From NCBI GenBank assembly GCA_022661535.1, contig JAKULF010000007.1, positions 868,001 through 932,000 of the forward strand: 64,000 nucleotides of DNA, in the 5' to 3' direction. Positions 12,401-23,677 of the stretch are shown here, piece by piece. Both the position numbers and the translations under genes were made by a program. The DNA comes from Eutypa lata. Its lineage: Eukaryota > Ascomycota > Sordariomycetes > Xylariales > Diatrypaceae. How positions within the stretch are numbered: position 1 is the stretch's first letter; each line of letters begins with the position of its first letter. The notes under the pieces are model-generated. The model was not told where the DNA came from. It was given only the letters and a program-made list of their open reading frames with translations, and searched no databases.

Positions 12401-14097
12401 AGAATTGGCTTGACGGGTGTTGTTGTTGTTTTTCGGCCAATCAACAAGTATATTTCTCTACGCTCTCACCTGACCGCTCAATCGATGTTTCTTGACAACA
12501 CCTTTGACTAATCATTGTTTCACAATACGGGCCAAGCTGTAGCCAATTCAACAATGCCTTTTGGGCGCTATAATTCTCTTGACGTCATTAGCAAAGGCAA
12601 GAGTGAGTCTCGTTATCTCGGCGGGGTGGCCACCTCAGCCCATGATTTGTTGGCCATGTTGTATCGAAGGGCGTTGCGAGGAGAATAAGCCCTAGTCTAG
12701 CCTTGTTGAACAAGGTCCATCTTGTTTGGAAAAAAACTATAACTACCTAGGGTAACTGCAGAAGTCCCCCTCTTCACGAAGCACCATTGAAGTTGGACAT
12801 GGAAAGGTCTGGAGCGGTGAAGTCAGCTGAACTGTGATTGCTAGGCTTTCGTCAAATGGGCTTGTTCGGCACGACAAGATGAACTGAAGTTGGCTTTTTT
12901 GCACGGTTCCCGGCAGCACAACCTTATGCATAAATGTGTCGTCGTTTGGTGTATTACGAGCCTGTTCGTCGGCTCGATTCAGCGCCACATCATCTGGGCT
13001 GAGATAACGGCATCAAATTCGTCCCGTCAATTGAGGTACAAGGAACCATACAAGCGTAGTAGACTCCGAGTATCGGGTGATGGAGGTAGATGGTGGTTTT
13101 CCTATGTGGTATCATTACAAGCCGACCGATCAAGAATCAAGTTTGGGTGGGAGTTTCTGTGCTTTCTAACGAATACCGCCCAGGGGGCTAAGATTGATGT
13201 TGATCTGCTCTCCGGTGGTGTCCGGTACTTTCTGCGCGATTGAGATACCACGACGATATCGCACCAAGAATGAGATCGGAGAACCGTCACCGCTTTCGTC
13301 CAAACTATTAACTTACTCGTCTAGCAACACAAGATACGTGTCCCCATATGACAATGGTCAAGCAGACGCCAGGGACTCGGCGTAGCGGACATATGCAGGC
13401 TCCCGTACGTGCATAAGGTTTCAAGGCGCATCGGTATATTTTGCAGCAAGGGATAACCGCATGATCGTTTTGCAAATCTCGCAACCTTGACTCGAAAGGA
13501 AGGCGTCCCAGCAAAAAAAGGAAGACGATTGGTTACGAATGGGCTAGTTGGTTGCATCAACTCAGTCGGGGCAAAGCTGTGTCTTTTTTTTGGTTATCGG
13601 AAGGGAGTAAGCAATATCACTATCCGATCTCAACCTTAGTCCCTCTATGGTGCCGTATAGCATAACGAGAGGAGTGGTACAGATATCGGAAAGAAATCGG
13701 TGCCATGAGCTTCACTGGTTCGCTCCGGGGTCCATCCATCTACTGAGTTGATCGTGTTGAGGGTTGCCTTCTTTTCTTTGCATCGCGAGGCACCTAACCG
13801 ATCATCCGACCTGCCGGATATGTCCAAGTCTGTGACAGGTATCAATCCTGCTCTAGAGAAGTACCCAAGAAAGCAACGTCAGGGTGATAAATGGGTAGTC
13901 AACTTCTTCGGTAGTGATGACGACTATCGCATGGCCTTGGTCGGCTAACACCCTACGCTGGCAACCCAATGGAAGTTATAATCCGTGTATAAGTAAACGA
14001 CGCTTTCCGCGATAGAAGCAATAGAAACAAGTACTCCACTGGAACAAGATAAAGGACACAGTATTCCAAGAACAATCAACAAACACCATTCATCATC
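9428..14097. other. Gene-poor intergenic region (second half)
   Basis: About 4.7 kb without a supported gene. It contains a CAG tract near 10634-10652, GT-rich repeats near 11170-11200 and a perfect hairpin at 12391-12416. The last 120 bp before 14098 look like a real 5' leader: a TATAAG-like sequence near 13987 followed by an A/C-rich stretch. Confidence 0.5.
12391..12416. repeat. Perfect 11-bp inverted repeat (hairpin)
   Basis: CCGTCAAGCCA is followed by a 4-base spacer (GAAT) and then its exact reverse complement TGGCTTGACGG, and then a short TTG-repeat tract. It could be a protein-binding palindrome or a small foldback. No adjacent gene explains it. Confidence 0.75.
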
Positions 14098-14444
14098 ATG
14101 GCACATAACGCTTACAGTTGCGACCCACAGTTTTGCCCTGCACTTGGGGACGGGAAGGTACCGGAGACATGTGACGTGTGCGCTGCCAGCGCTAAACTGT
14201 GAGTATCAAGAGTTGGCGCATTATTATTACCTTGGGACATAAGCTGAACTACCATGATAGGTGTCCGAGCTGCTCGGCATGCCGCGGGACTGGGGTCAAA
14301 CTCGAGCCTTGCACGAACTGCAACCACGATCATAGGGACCTTTACGTATCCCAGAGCAGGTCAGGCAACTCGTCTCATCATGGGGGAAATAGACCATCTC
14401 GGAGTAGTGGACGAGCTAGTACCCAGAGGCGCTCAGCTCGCTAA
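14098..14444 (+). CDS. Small Cys-rich protein with a DnaJ-type CxxCxGxG motif
   Basis: Two exons, 14098-14198 and 14261-14444, join over a 62-bp intron (GTGAGT donor, TAG acceptor) to give 94 aa. The protein has nine cysteines, at about residues 8, 13, 25, 28, 35, 38, 41, 51 and 54. They include CDVC, CPSC, the exact CxxCxGxG octet CSACRGTG and CTNC. This pattern resembles the zinc-binding repeats of DnaJ and of small fungal zinc-knuckle proteins. There is no signal peptide. The tail from residue 60 is Ser/Arg/Gly-rich (SGNSSHHGGNRPSRSSGR). The start lies after a plausible leader. I do not recognise the gene; the motif suggests a Zn-binding fold, and the role is unknown. It stands alone at the edge of a gene desert. 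Confidence 0.5.
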
Positions 14445-15998
14445 AAGAGAAAGCTTCGGACCGGGTGGATATGGGAGGCCGACTTCACGCTACTTCCGAT
14501 GCATAATCTTCCGAACGCTTCATACAAAGAGGGCTTCCCACGAATCAAGGGACGGGATAAACATCCCTGCTGGCAGGATCCTTCGAAACCATGCAACGCC
14601 GCGTTCTCCAGAGTTCGTGTTCACTTTGGCTGTGGTTGGTTGAGATGTAGTCTCTGGCATTATACGTGGAAAAGGCTAGGAGGGCTGAGGGATCCGACCT
14701 CACAGGCGGATAGTACACAACGATAGGCTTAGGTGGTGTATTGCTGGATGACGATGATCTCATAACTGTTCCTGGGGTATAACGTCCAGGGAACCTTTCG
14801 TAGCTGCGATTCTAGAAGAATTTTACATGATCATGTACCGGTTCAGTTGTTGAATATTTTAATTGGTCTGACCCACCGCATCTCAAGATCGTATGACCTA
14901 TCATATTTGGAAATCCCAAGTTCTGGCACTCGCGGCTGGCTGCTTCATTGAAGTATCGGACCTAATAGCAATTGGTAGAAACATCCAGGGGGCGGGTGAC
15001 TTAGAGTGACAGCACTCTGCAACGTGACGATGCATCGGGATAGAGAAGCTTGGGACGCACATAGCTGAGAGCGAATCAGGACCAGAGCCATGAACGTCCC
15101 TGGCAGGATGTCGTGTAGTTGGAATTCTTCTGAGGGAAAAGAAAGCGAGGTGACACCCTTCCTACTCGATGGGAATGTCGTGGAAAACGGAACTAGGCAA
15201 CACAACGCAGCAGGGAACTTATGCAGGTAGCCGTCCAGCTAGTTCTCTTGCGGACCAACTCGTACTGATGGCCAGTCAAAGGCATTATGCGTTGGAAGGC
15301 GATCTTATCTTATAACCTTGGCATAGAGATGCGTCGTTACGGACCTAATATCAGCTATAAGAGTGCGAGAAGACGCGAGGGGGAATGGAAGACGTGGAAA
15401 TGACGACGTCTACGAAGTAAGGATCTGCAGGCCTAGATGTCTCCTACCGCATGAATAGATGGACTGCTTGGATCCTACCGTAAGGGATGATCTGAGGATA
15501 AAATATTTGAGTTCAAAAAATGAAAATGAACACGGTAAGAGCTGTGGTAGCCACGGAATCTTGATATTTAAGAGGTTGAAAGTAGTGAGTGAGGTTGTCA
15601 CGGTGGATGAAGGTGATTGATTGAATTACCTAATAGTTAAGGTACGAGGTACCTAACCGAAGACAATCAGGCCCCTCACAATACCTGATAATACAATATG
15701 TAGCTTGATAAGACGTGATAACTACATAATATACATACATACCTCAATATGCAAGAAACAGCTATGTATGAAGTACCTGGTACTAATACTAATACAACAT
15801 ATTTCTTATCTTATCGTAACTTTCCTCGAGGCTCAAGGTTTCGTCACATACTCAGATACTCCAAAGCACCACCCTCGGTCGTCTCTATACCCGAGCTTCA
15901 AGTCAACAATATATTCAGTCTACAGCGGAGACGCTCGTATCATATTCGAGTTCCGTACTTATGGAAATGGGCCGGTGATTTCTAACTAATAAGCGAAG
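14445..15998. other. Intergenic, 1.55 kb
   Basis: Open frames after the small Cys-rich gene (for example 14254-14643 in another frame, and 15705-15989) show no coding features. The last few hundred bases are the upstream region of LST8. No TATA box is obvious. Confidence 0.5.
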
Positions 15999-17441
15999 AT
16001 GTCTGTCATTTTATGCACGGGTGAGTTCAGCTCCCGTAGTAACGAATCGCGATCCCGAAAGCCTAGGTAGCATAATAAGCCTACCTACTTGGAGGATTGA
16101 TTGATTGATTGATTAACGAATGAACGAATGGATGGATCGACTGACTTCTTCTAACAAATGAAATAGCCGGCTATGACCACACGATCCGGTTCTGGGAGGC
16201 CCTGTCGGGGATATGCTCCCGGACGATCCAGCACCCGGACTCGCAGGTGAACCGGCTGTGCATCTCGCCGGACAAGCGGTTCCTGGCGGCGGCGGGCCAC
16301 CACACGGTGAAGCTGTTCGACATCAAGTCGACGAACCCGAACCCGCTGCTGACGTTCGAGGGCCACTCGGGGAACATCACGGGTGTGGCCTTCCACTGCG
16401 AGGGCAAGTGGATGGTCACGTCGAGCGAGGACGGCACCGTCAAGATCTGGGAGACCCGCTCCGGCACCGTCCAGCGCTCCTACAGCCACGGCAGCCCCGC
16501 CAACGACGTCGTCATCCACCCCAACCAGGGCGAGATCATCAGCTGCGACCGCGGCGGCAGCGTCCGCGTCTGGGACCTCGCCGAGAACAACTGCTCCCAC
16601 CAGCTCATCCCCGAGGAGGACGTGTCCGTGTCCAGCGTCACCGTCGCCAGCGACGGCTCTCTGCTGTGCGCTGCTAACAATGCTGTATGTTCTATTCTAT
16701 CATTCATTCACCCTCGCTATCTCCATATATCCATACCTAGCCCCATCGCACATTGTAAATAACATATATACTGACATCAAACCCCCCACACTACAGGGCA
16801 ACGTATTCGTCTGGTCCCTGATCCAAACCTACGAGCGCACCCAACTCCTCCCCGTGACGCAATTCTCCGCCCACAAGGAATACATCACGCGAATCCTCCT
16901 ATCCCCCGACGTGAAGAAGCTCGCGACGTGCAGCGCGGACCACACGGCCAAGATCTGGGAAGTAGACGTAGATCCAGATTCGACGACGGAAGAAGGCAGC
17001 GCATCGTCATCGAACAACGAGAGTCCCACGACAACAACAACGAACAACAATAACAACAACAACAACATCATGAATGCCCCCTTCGCATCAGAGGGAGCGA
17101 CAACAGCAGCCGCCAAGTTCGGCTCCTCGGGCCTCATGGCAGGCGACGGGGGGAACAGCATCATCATGGGCGGAAGCGGGAGCGGGAGCGGAAGTGTGGG
17201 GGGGCTCGTAGGCGGGACCGGCACGGGAAAGCCGTTCCCCCTCGAGGCGACCCTCCAGGGCCACCAGCGCTGGGTCTGGGACTGCGCCTTCAGCGCCGAC
17301 AGCGCCTACCTCGTCACGGCGTGCAGCGACCACTACGCGCGCCTGTGGGAGCTGCACAGCCAGCAGGTCATCCGCCAGTACAACGGCCACCACCGCGGCG
17401 CCGTGTGCGTTGCGCTTAATGACTACTCTGAGGCTAGATAA
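15999..17441 (+). CDS. LST8: LST8, WD40 subunit of TOR complexes
   Basis: G-beta-like seven-bladed WD40 protein that binds the TOR kinase domain in TORC1 and TORC2. Three exons: 15999-16020, 16167-16684 and 16797-17441 (introns 146 and 112 bp), 394 aa. Exon 1 codes only MSVILCT and the first base of the next codon; joining restores the diagnostic N-terminus AGYDHTIRFWEALSG. WD repeats follow with typical GH...WD motifs, such as TSSEDGTVKIWE, CDRGGSVRVWD, TCSADHTAKIWE and TACSDHYARLWE, and the C-terminus LNDYSEAR is also typical. Fungal LST8 is usually about 310-320 aa. The excess is a low-complexity insert at about residues 238-324, between the blades ending KIWEVD and beginning PLEATLQGHQ. 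It has acidic/Ser, poly-Thr, poly-Asn (eight) and Gly-Ser repeats and should loop out from the propeller. Confidence 0.96.
16095..16114. repeat. (GATT)5 microsatellite in LST8 intron 1
   Basis: Five perfect GATT units lie about 50 bp upstream of the intron acceptor. Confidence 0.9.
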
Positions 17442-18829
17442 AAAGTCACCCATCCCTACTTATATCTAAGTGTTTATCTGGTAGGAGCACTATGGTGTGG
17501 TATGGTTTCTCTATCTCGCTCGGATCGTTGGGGTCTGGTTCGTGTTTCTTTTCTCTAGATAGTAGCGGCGGCGTATGAGGGACATACGGGGTGTTTTCTC
17601 TTTTTCTTTTCTTTTTCTATCTCTTTTCTTTTTCCTTCGGTTCGGTCGGTTGGTTGGTGGGGTGTCCTGGATGTTCAATGTTCCATGTCGTTATAGTAAG
17701 TAGCAAGACATACCTACACAAATATATGGCCCAGTTGGTCTTGCTTGCTCTCACCATCGTCCGTGTGGATTGTTTACGTTCATGTATTGGTAAACAGTGT
17801 TTGTTATCAGAGAAATTTGTGTCAAACTGTGACTATGATCTCCACGAGCTACGTTGTATATCGTTCAAACTGGCCTCACCGAGAGACTTGCCTGAGATCA
17901 GATACCTTAACTCTCAACGCTTAAACATCGTGTCCGCTTAGTCTAAGCAGGCAATTGGTTACGTTACTATGAATAGGGGTGTTTGTTGAAGGATATATCG
18001 ACTTCTGGTTAGGCGACAACTTTATGGATGCTAGAATATACTGAGCTGCGGGAGTAACAAGTTGGAAGTACCTGCGTACATCAAACACGTGCACGCATGC
18101 ACGTAGGTAATTCACATATATAATCCCGCAAAGAATTATCAAAATCTCTATATATACCATCGTAACGATACTATGATTAACCAACACCACGTCTGTACAA
18201 GGTCGTCCAAAAAAAGTAAGGTAGGTAGGTATGTAGTGAGGTAACTTGGATGTATTCCAATGCTTCTTCAAGCCCGAACCCGAAAAAACAGTATATGAGT
18301 AGGTAATAGGTACCGTAAATACCTGCATAGAGGCTCAGAAAACAGTTCATCGTGACCCCGTACTCCAAGAACGCCATGCTTTTGATAATTGCAGATCACC
18401 TGCTTGCGTGCTCACACACTCACTCACTGACTCGCTGGCTTGCTGGCTGAAGATTCATCCATCCATCCATCCATCCATCCCTCGCACACGCACGAACGCG
18501 CACCCGGACGCACCACTCCGTGCATCTATTTGCCCTCGTCTCATCTCGTCTCGTGGGGGATTTAATACTCATCCAACGCCGTCACAGCTCCTTCCTCACT
18601 CGCCTCTGTTTCTTCCTTTCGCTCCCACTCCGTCCGTTAGACCACGGGGGATAGCCTTGCCCTCCTGCGCTTGAACTCGGTCTCGAGGGCACCCAGCATT
18701 AGTTAGCGTGCTCCTCGGCTAGTTAAGCGCATCCCTCAACCGGTCGTCTCTCCATGATCAACCACTCTTTTTATATTACCATCTATACCGCTCACCCACT
18801 CAAGCGGCTAGCCTCCCAAAACGACCACC
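17442..18829. other. Intergenic between convergent LST8 and the Cex1-like gene
   Basis: It contains the LST8 3' region (T-rich, 17590-17640) and AT-rich sequence. Near 18410-18500 there is a field of short tandem repeats, including (ATCC)6 at 18457-18480. No supported gene. Confidence 0.55.
18457..18480. repeat. (ATCC)6 microsatellite
   Basis: Six perfect ATCC units in the tail-to-tail spacer between LST8 and the Cex1-like gene. Confidence 0.9.
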
Positions 18830-21292
18830 TCACCACCCATCTCCCCACCCATCATCATCCCCCGTCTCCTTGGGTTTCATATCGATCTTCTTCGCCACGA
18901 CCGGCTTTTTCGCCGCCGCCGCAGTCGCCGTCTTCTTAGCTCCCGCTCCCGCTCCCGCAGCCTTCCCATTCGACTTGGCCAGCCCCTTCGGCAGAGCCTT
19001 CCCCCCAGCGCCTCCTCCAGACGTCTTCTTCTTCGCCTGGGCCTGCGCTGCCAGCCAGCCCGCGAAGTCGGGTTCCGCCCCATCGTCATCGAACAGCGCT
19101 GCTGCTGTTGTTGCTTTCGTCGTCGTCGTAGACTTTGCCGCCGCTGTCATCGACGATGATGGGCTCTCCTCGAAGAAAGCGGCTGCTCCGTTATTGTCGT
19201 TATCGTTACCATTGTCGTCCATATCTCCCATATCGCCCCACGCGTCCCCGAAATCTTCTTCCTCAGCAGGATCGGGCTCATCCTTGAAGAACGCCTCCGC
19301 CGCAGCCGTAGACGGGGTCCGCGATACCGTAGCCGGTGGTGCGGGTGATCTGACGGCTTGACAGTGTAGGGCGGAAGCCGATGAAGTGCCGGATGGTGTC
19401 CTTGCACCGCCTGCTGTCATAGACGGAGACGCAGCGCGCTGCGGGTGAAGAGGAGGCGTAGTCCCATTCCCATTACTACCGGTCGTTTGCATCTCGCCTG
19501 CAGCCGACGACAGTTGGTTCGTGAAAGACGAGATAGCCCATCCGGCCCAAGAAGAAGAGGAAGAAGATGCAGCAGGCTGCGGCGTACCCATCCTTGGCGC
19601 CGCAGCAGTACCGCCCTCAGAAGCCGACGGCGTAGGCGGCAGTGCGGAGTCGGGCATAGCGGCGGCAGCGGTGCGGATGCGCTGCAGGTAGACATCGATG
19701 GCCTTCTGGGCCTGGTCGCGCACCAGCTTCTCCTTGTCGAGCAGCGAGGGGCAGACGACGGGGAGGATGCGGGCGGCGCAGTCGTCGTCGGTGAAGAACT
19801 CGGCGGTGGCGGCGAGGGCGAGCAGGGCGGCGCTGCGGGCGTGGACGAAGGGGTCGCGGAGGGAGCGGGTGAAGGCGGCGATGAGGACCTTGGAGCGGGA
19901 CGACACCCCTAGGTTCCGCGCGATCTTCCCCAGGCAGATGGTCGTGTTGGTGCGGATCCCGGGCTGCTCGTCGTTGGCGGTCTTGGCGAGGTACCGGAGC
20001 AGCTCGCCGTTGACGGTGCGGTCCGACAGCTTGCCGATGATCACCAGCACGGACTTGAGCGTCTGCTCGCGCACCACGGGCGCCGCGTCCGTGAACCCCG
20101 ACACGAGCTGCGGGAAGATCCGGTCGTTGACGACCTTCGGGGGCAGCCGGTCGATCATCAGCGCCAGGTTGTCCAGGAGGCAGACCCGGATGGCGCGGTC
20201 CGGGTTCGCGAAGAGCCGCACCACGACCGGCTGCACCCGCGCCGCGAAGTCATCGTCCGAGAGCTTCGTCGCGATCTTCATGACGACGCCGAAGGCCTTC
20301 GGCCCGCCGCCGCCGTACTCAACCGACTTGAGCAGCTCCGGTAGGACTTTCATCTTGAAGAAATCCTCCGGGAAGTCGTCGGTAAGCTGGTCGAGGTCGT
20401 CGAGGAACTGCCCCTTCTCTTCTTCCGACTTGACGCCCAGGTTCTCGATGCCTTCGGTTAGCTTGATCAGCGGCGAGTCGAAAAACCCGCCCGACCGGCG
20501 CCCCTGCTCGAGGAAGACTCCTACTGTTATCCTCGCTTTGGGGTTCGCGTTCACTAGGCGCTTGTAGCTGGAGTGCATGCTTGGTGGGACGCCCTTCGTC
20601 TGGCCCGCTTGATCTGCTCCGTTAAAATCTCCGTTGAATACTTCGAAGACCAGAGTGCCGAAGTTGTAAGAGTCGACTGCGGTATGTGGACTACGCTTGA
20701 TGGCGTCCCAGCCCGATCTCGCAATCTCCGGTGGCGTATATCTTCCTGAATCTGGTACCAAACTTCCGTATGTGTATATAACCGCTTCGTCATCTTTCAC
20801 ATTACTCAAGACTTCGAAACCTCCCAACTTCCATTCGCCACTCTCTGATGTATATATAGACGCGACTCGTAAGCTGCCGTGGATGGAGGTACCCTCCTCG
20901 TTTATGAATTTGATCGTACGCGCCACGCTGCACAGTCCCCATTTCATGGTCTCGGGTGTCAGGCTCTTTCTCCTGACATGCCATCGTAAGGGCACGACTC
21001 TCTCGGTCGCAATGTAGATATAGGTCTCGGTCTCGACGGTATCAAGAACCTTGATGACACCCGGATGTCGCATCGTTCGTAATTTCTTAAGGGCGTTCTT
21101 GGCTAACGGTAGACGTGACTTGTTGGCTACGACATCGAAGGAGAATATACTGCAGTTTGAACCATCTTCACGTCGTGTGCCATTGTAAAGTGTCCAAATT
21201 GAAGCATCGACGTCGACTTTATCCCCGAAGCTGTAAGGAAAGGGCGGACCTTGCGCGATAGCAGATGCTACCGCGGATTTCAGAAAATTCAT
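18830..21292 (-). CDS. CEX1: SCY1-like/Cex1-type pseudokinase with HEAT repeats
   Basis: Cytoplasmic N-terminal kinase-like protein of the SCYL1/Cex1 family, known for roles in tRNA export and COPI/Golgi trafficking. Single exon, 820 aa. I start at the second in-frame Met (21292), giving MNFLKSAVASAI, which is the usual N-terminus; eight more codons lie upstream. Residues about 15-290 form the kinase-like domain. It is degenerate: the HRD loop reads IHGSLRVASI and the DFG position reads LGGFE, so both catalytic aspartates are missing, as expected for the family. Residues about 330-560 are HEAT-type helices (for example VRLFANPDRAIRVCLLDNLAL, read as consecutive helices). From about 570 the chain is low-complexity Ser/Ala/Gly/Asp, ending in DDDGWGDGW. 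Trp-Gly-Asp acidic tails are common in this family. Confidence 0.92.
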   Translation of the reverse strand: MNFLKSAVASAIAQGPPFPYSFGDKVDVDASIWTLYNGTRREDGSNCSIFSFDVVANKSRLPLAKNALKKLRTMRHPGVIKVLDTVETETYIYIATERVVPLRWHVRRKSLTPETMKWGLCSVARTIKFINEEGTSIHGSLRVASIYTSESGEWKLGGFEVLSNVKDDEAVIYTYGSLVPDSGRYTPPEIARSGWDAIKRSPHTAVDSYNFGTLVFEVFNGDFNGADQAGQTKGVPPSMHSSYKRLVNANPKARITVGVFLEQGRRSGGFFDSPLIKLTEGIENLGVKSEEEKGQFLDDLDQLTDDFPEDFFKMKVLPELLKSVEYGGGGPKAFGVVMKIATKLSDDDFAARVQPVVVRLFANPDRAIRVCLLDNLALMIDRLPPKVVNDRIFPQLVSGFTDAAPVVREQTLKSVLVIIGKLSDRTVNGELLRYLAKTANDEQPGIRTNTTICLGKIARNLGVSSRSKVLIAAFTRSLRDPFVHARSAALLALAATAEFFTDDDCAARILPVVCPSLLDKEKLVRDQAQKAIDVYLQRIRTAAAAMPDSALPPTPSASEGGTAAAPRMGTPQPAASSSSSSWAGWAISSFTNQLSSAAGEMQTTGSNGNGTTPPLHPQRAASPSMTAGGARTPSGTSSASALHCQAVRSPAPPATVSRTPSTAAAEAFFKDEPDPAEEEDFGDAWGDMGDMDDNGNDNDNNGAAAFFEESPSSSMTAAAKSTTTTKATTAAALFDDDGAEPDFAGWLAAQAQAKKKTSGGGAGGKALPKGLAKSNGKAAGAGAGAKKTATAAAAKKPVVAKKIDMKPKETGDDDGWGDGW

Positions 21293-21874
21293 GATATCAT
21301 GTAATGTACGAAGCAATGCAATGGAAAACTGAGTTGGAAGTAGGTAGTTATAAGAATTAGTAATGTGCTTTGTTTGCTTATAGTTATTGTAAGTATGTTG
21401 GAGATAGCACGCAACGCTTCTCTGAATAGAAATTACACGAAGTTCAATGGCCCCTCGATAACTAACGTGTCAACGTGAATGAATTCGGAGGCCTAAGGTA
21501 CAATACCTGAATACCTTAAGCCTTGTAACTGCGCCACTAAAACCTTCGTTTCCGCCAATCCCCGCACTAATCCTAGCTCAGCATAGTACGGCTCTACCGT
21601 ATGGACGAAGCGAGCTGCCGGTGTTGATATATCCTTCCTTTAATCTGAATGATTAAATGTTTATATTAATTCTTATAGAATAATCACTTCTTATTATTAT
21701 ATAAGAAGGTATAATTCGAACCGTAATATCTAAGGGTGCGTATCATTCAAGTTGGCACTGACTTGGATGGGCAAGTTGCCGTTAACATATCGGTTTGGTG
21801 TCACGCACATGCAATTGGAGATAGCAAGACCACCCCGAGAAATTGTAAATATAGAAAGACACGGACTCTCTCCC
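21293..21874. other. Intergenic, 0.58 kb, with an AT-rich repeat-like patch
   Basis: This is the promoter side of the Cex1-like gene and the 3' side of the membrane-protein gene. The patch at about 21650-21725 contains GATTAAATG and TAGAATAATCAC followed by an ATAATTCGAAC motif. These resemble pieces of the dispersed repeat seen at 45.8 and 49.3 kb. The similarity is weak. Confidence 0.4.
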
Positions 21875-23677
21875 CTACACATGCCGCAGTTCAACATCAA
21901 TGTTACTTCTTGACTCGGTTTCAGCCTTCAAATCTGCTTTCATCTCATCAGGAAGCCACAATACCCAGCGCAATATCAGTCTAGCCACAAGGTCATGACG
22001 AAGCAAGCTGTGGAACTCGACATTTCGCCCAGTCTGTTCCGCAACGCTATAATTCAGCTCCAATAGGTCCCGACCGAGGGCAATGAAAGAGTTAAAAATA
22101 GTCCAGGTAAAGCGTATAAGTATAAAAGCACCTAATGCAAAAGCATACGTCATTTGAAACCAAGTTTCTGTCGATAATAGAGGATCGCTGAGGGCGACAT
22201 AGCTTTGTAATACCACATATAACAGTACCAACCAGAGTATCTTGTTATGAGGAGGTACCCCTTGGAGATGCGTAGTCGCGGCCAACATGCTTGTTGTTTC
22301 GCCTATTGCCTCCATCTGCTCGATAGATAAAACAAGGGGGTAGTGTTTCCTAAGCTCAGTGGATAGACTAACCAATTCCGGGTTGCCCATGTTATGATCA
22401 TGGTCTATGTGCAAGTCGGGGGTCTCACTGTCGCTATTTGAGTGGCTGTGTAAATCTTGCAGAATTCTGAGTACATTATTCTAAGGTACTGGCGTAGGAT
22501 ATAGGCTCACCAAGTCTCGTATCCCAAACACTAAGCATAGAAATGAATAATAGAAGTATCGACATCAGCTGGCCATAATTTGGTTGGAAGTAATAAGACG
22601 GTATCTCTCGATATGACCAAGCGTAGCCCAAGGTTATGAACCCGTAAGTAGAGAAGGCTATGAGCCATGACATCTCAAGGAAAAATGACTTATGCAGTTC
22701 TTGCCAAGTATATAAAAAAGCCCATGCGGTCAGATGTTTAAGTTTGGATAATTTTACAAGGTGCATGTACTTTCCACGGTGTTCCAAGCGTTGCTTGAGA
22801 GTGTATAGTTGGTTGTGATGCTCGGTGGCTACGACGCCGTGTACGAGTCTCGACCAAATGATTTGGTCAATACTGGGGTATCCGTATATGATTTTGGCAT
22901 TGCGGTAGAAGCATCTCCAGTAAATTATCATGAAAATAATCTTGCAGGTGATTTCTATTCCTTGGCCGCGGAGGTCACCAGACGAAAAGAGTTGTGACAT
23001 AGCGCAGTCTATAGTTATGGCGTGGTTCTGGCCATCAGAAATCGCCGTTCCAAATATCCAGCCTGCACAGAGGAGCAGAAGCATAACATGCATTGTAATT
23101 ACGCGGGCTGTGTACTGCACCTTATGGTCCTTTAAATAGAACCGGAGAATCGACAATGAGGCTAAGTGAATAGAGCTGGAAATATTTGCTAATGCGATAG
23201 CGACCTGAAGCGAGTAAACCGACCGCTCCTTGCGAACATCTCCAGCACCTAATATGATGGTCCAGGTTACGATCAGCATCGCACCGCCAGTAACTAGGTG
23301 CTGGTCGCTCATGGCCAGGATCAAAGATTCAAGGCGAGAAAGGCGGCGCTGCCTGGCATCCTCGGCGATGTCATCATGGTCTCCGATCTGTTTCCGGCCA
23401 AATATTCGACACAAGACGAGTTCGTCGATGGAGTTATATGCTTCTTTTGGGAGACTCCTAGACACATATGTGTACGCCGTGCTCAGTATAGTTATTGCAG
23501 CAGAGAGTATGAACGATAAGACAACCTAACACACTTAGTATAAGTATACACCAACTCCAATTAAAGTGTGATGGAGAAAGTATCACTACTGACCAGCATC
23601 CCCGTCACATCAGGGTCATCGTAATCCTCAGCGATACATATGGGATCAATTCCATTGCCCGTAGTGTTGACAGCCAT
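21875..23677 (-). CDS. Multi-pass membrane protein, fungal family of unknown function
   Basis: Three exons on the minus strand: 23677-23594, 23525-22511 and 22455-21875. Introns of 68 and 55 bp have GT..AG ends and preserve the frame, giving 559 aa. The N-terminus is short and soluble (MAVNTTGNGIDPIC). Next come a membrane helix beginning VVLSFILSAAITIL, a charged loop, and the segment LAMSDQHLVTGGAMLIV. The SDQxLVTG motif is typical of an uncharacterised family of fungal integral membrane proteins annotated only as membrane or hypothetical. Several further hydrophobic segments follow (HVMLLLLCAGWIFGT, IIFMIIYW, LLLFISMLSVW, ILWLVLLYVVLQSYVAL). The second acceptor (CAAG before AT) is the only one that keeps the frame. 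Function is unknown; the architecture suggests a 7-8 TM protein. Confidence 0.75.

Noticed and set aside
12553..12690. Tidy 45-codon ORF starting MPFGRYNSLDVISKGK
   Set aside because: Too short, and without conservation evidence to call from a single sequence.
12890..13243. 117-codon plus-strand frame, with an overlapping minus-strand frame at 12743-12988
   Set aside because: Neither frame shows domain motifs or plausible extension, and the two contradict each other.
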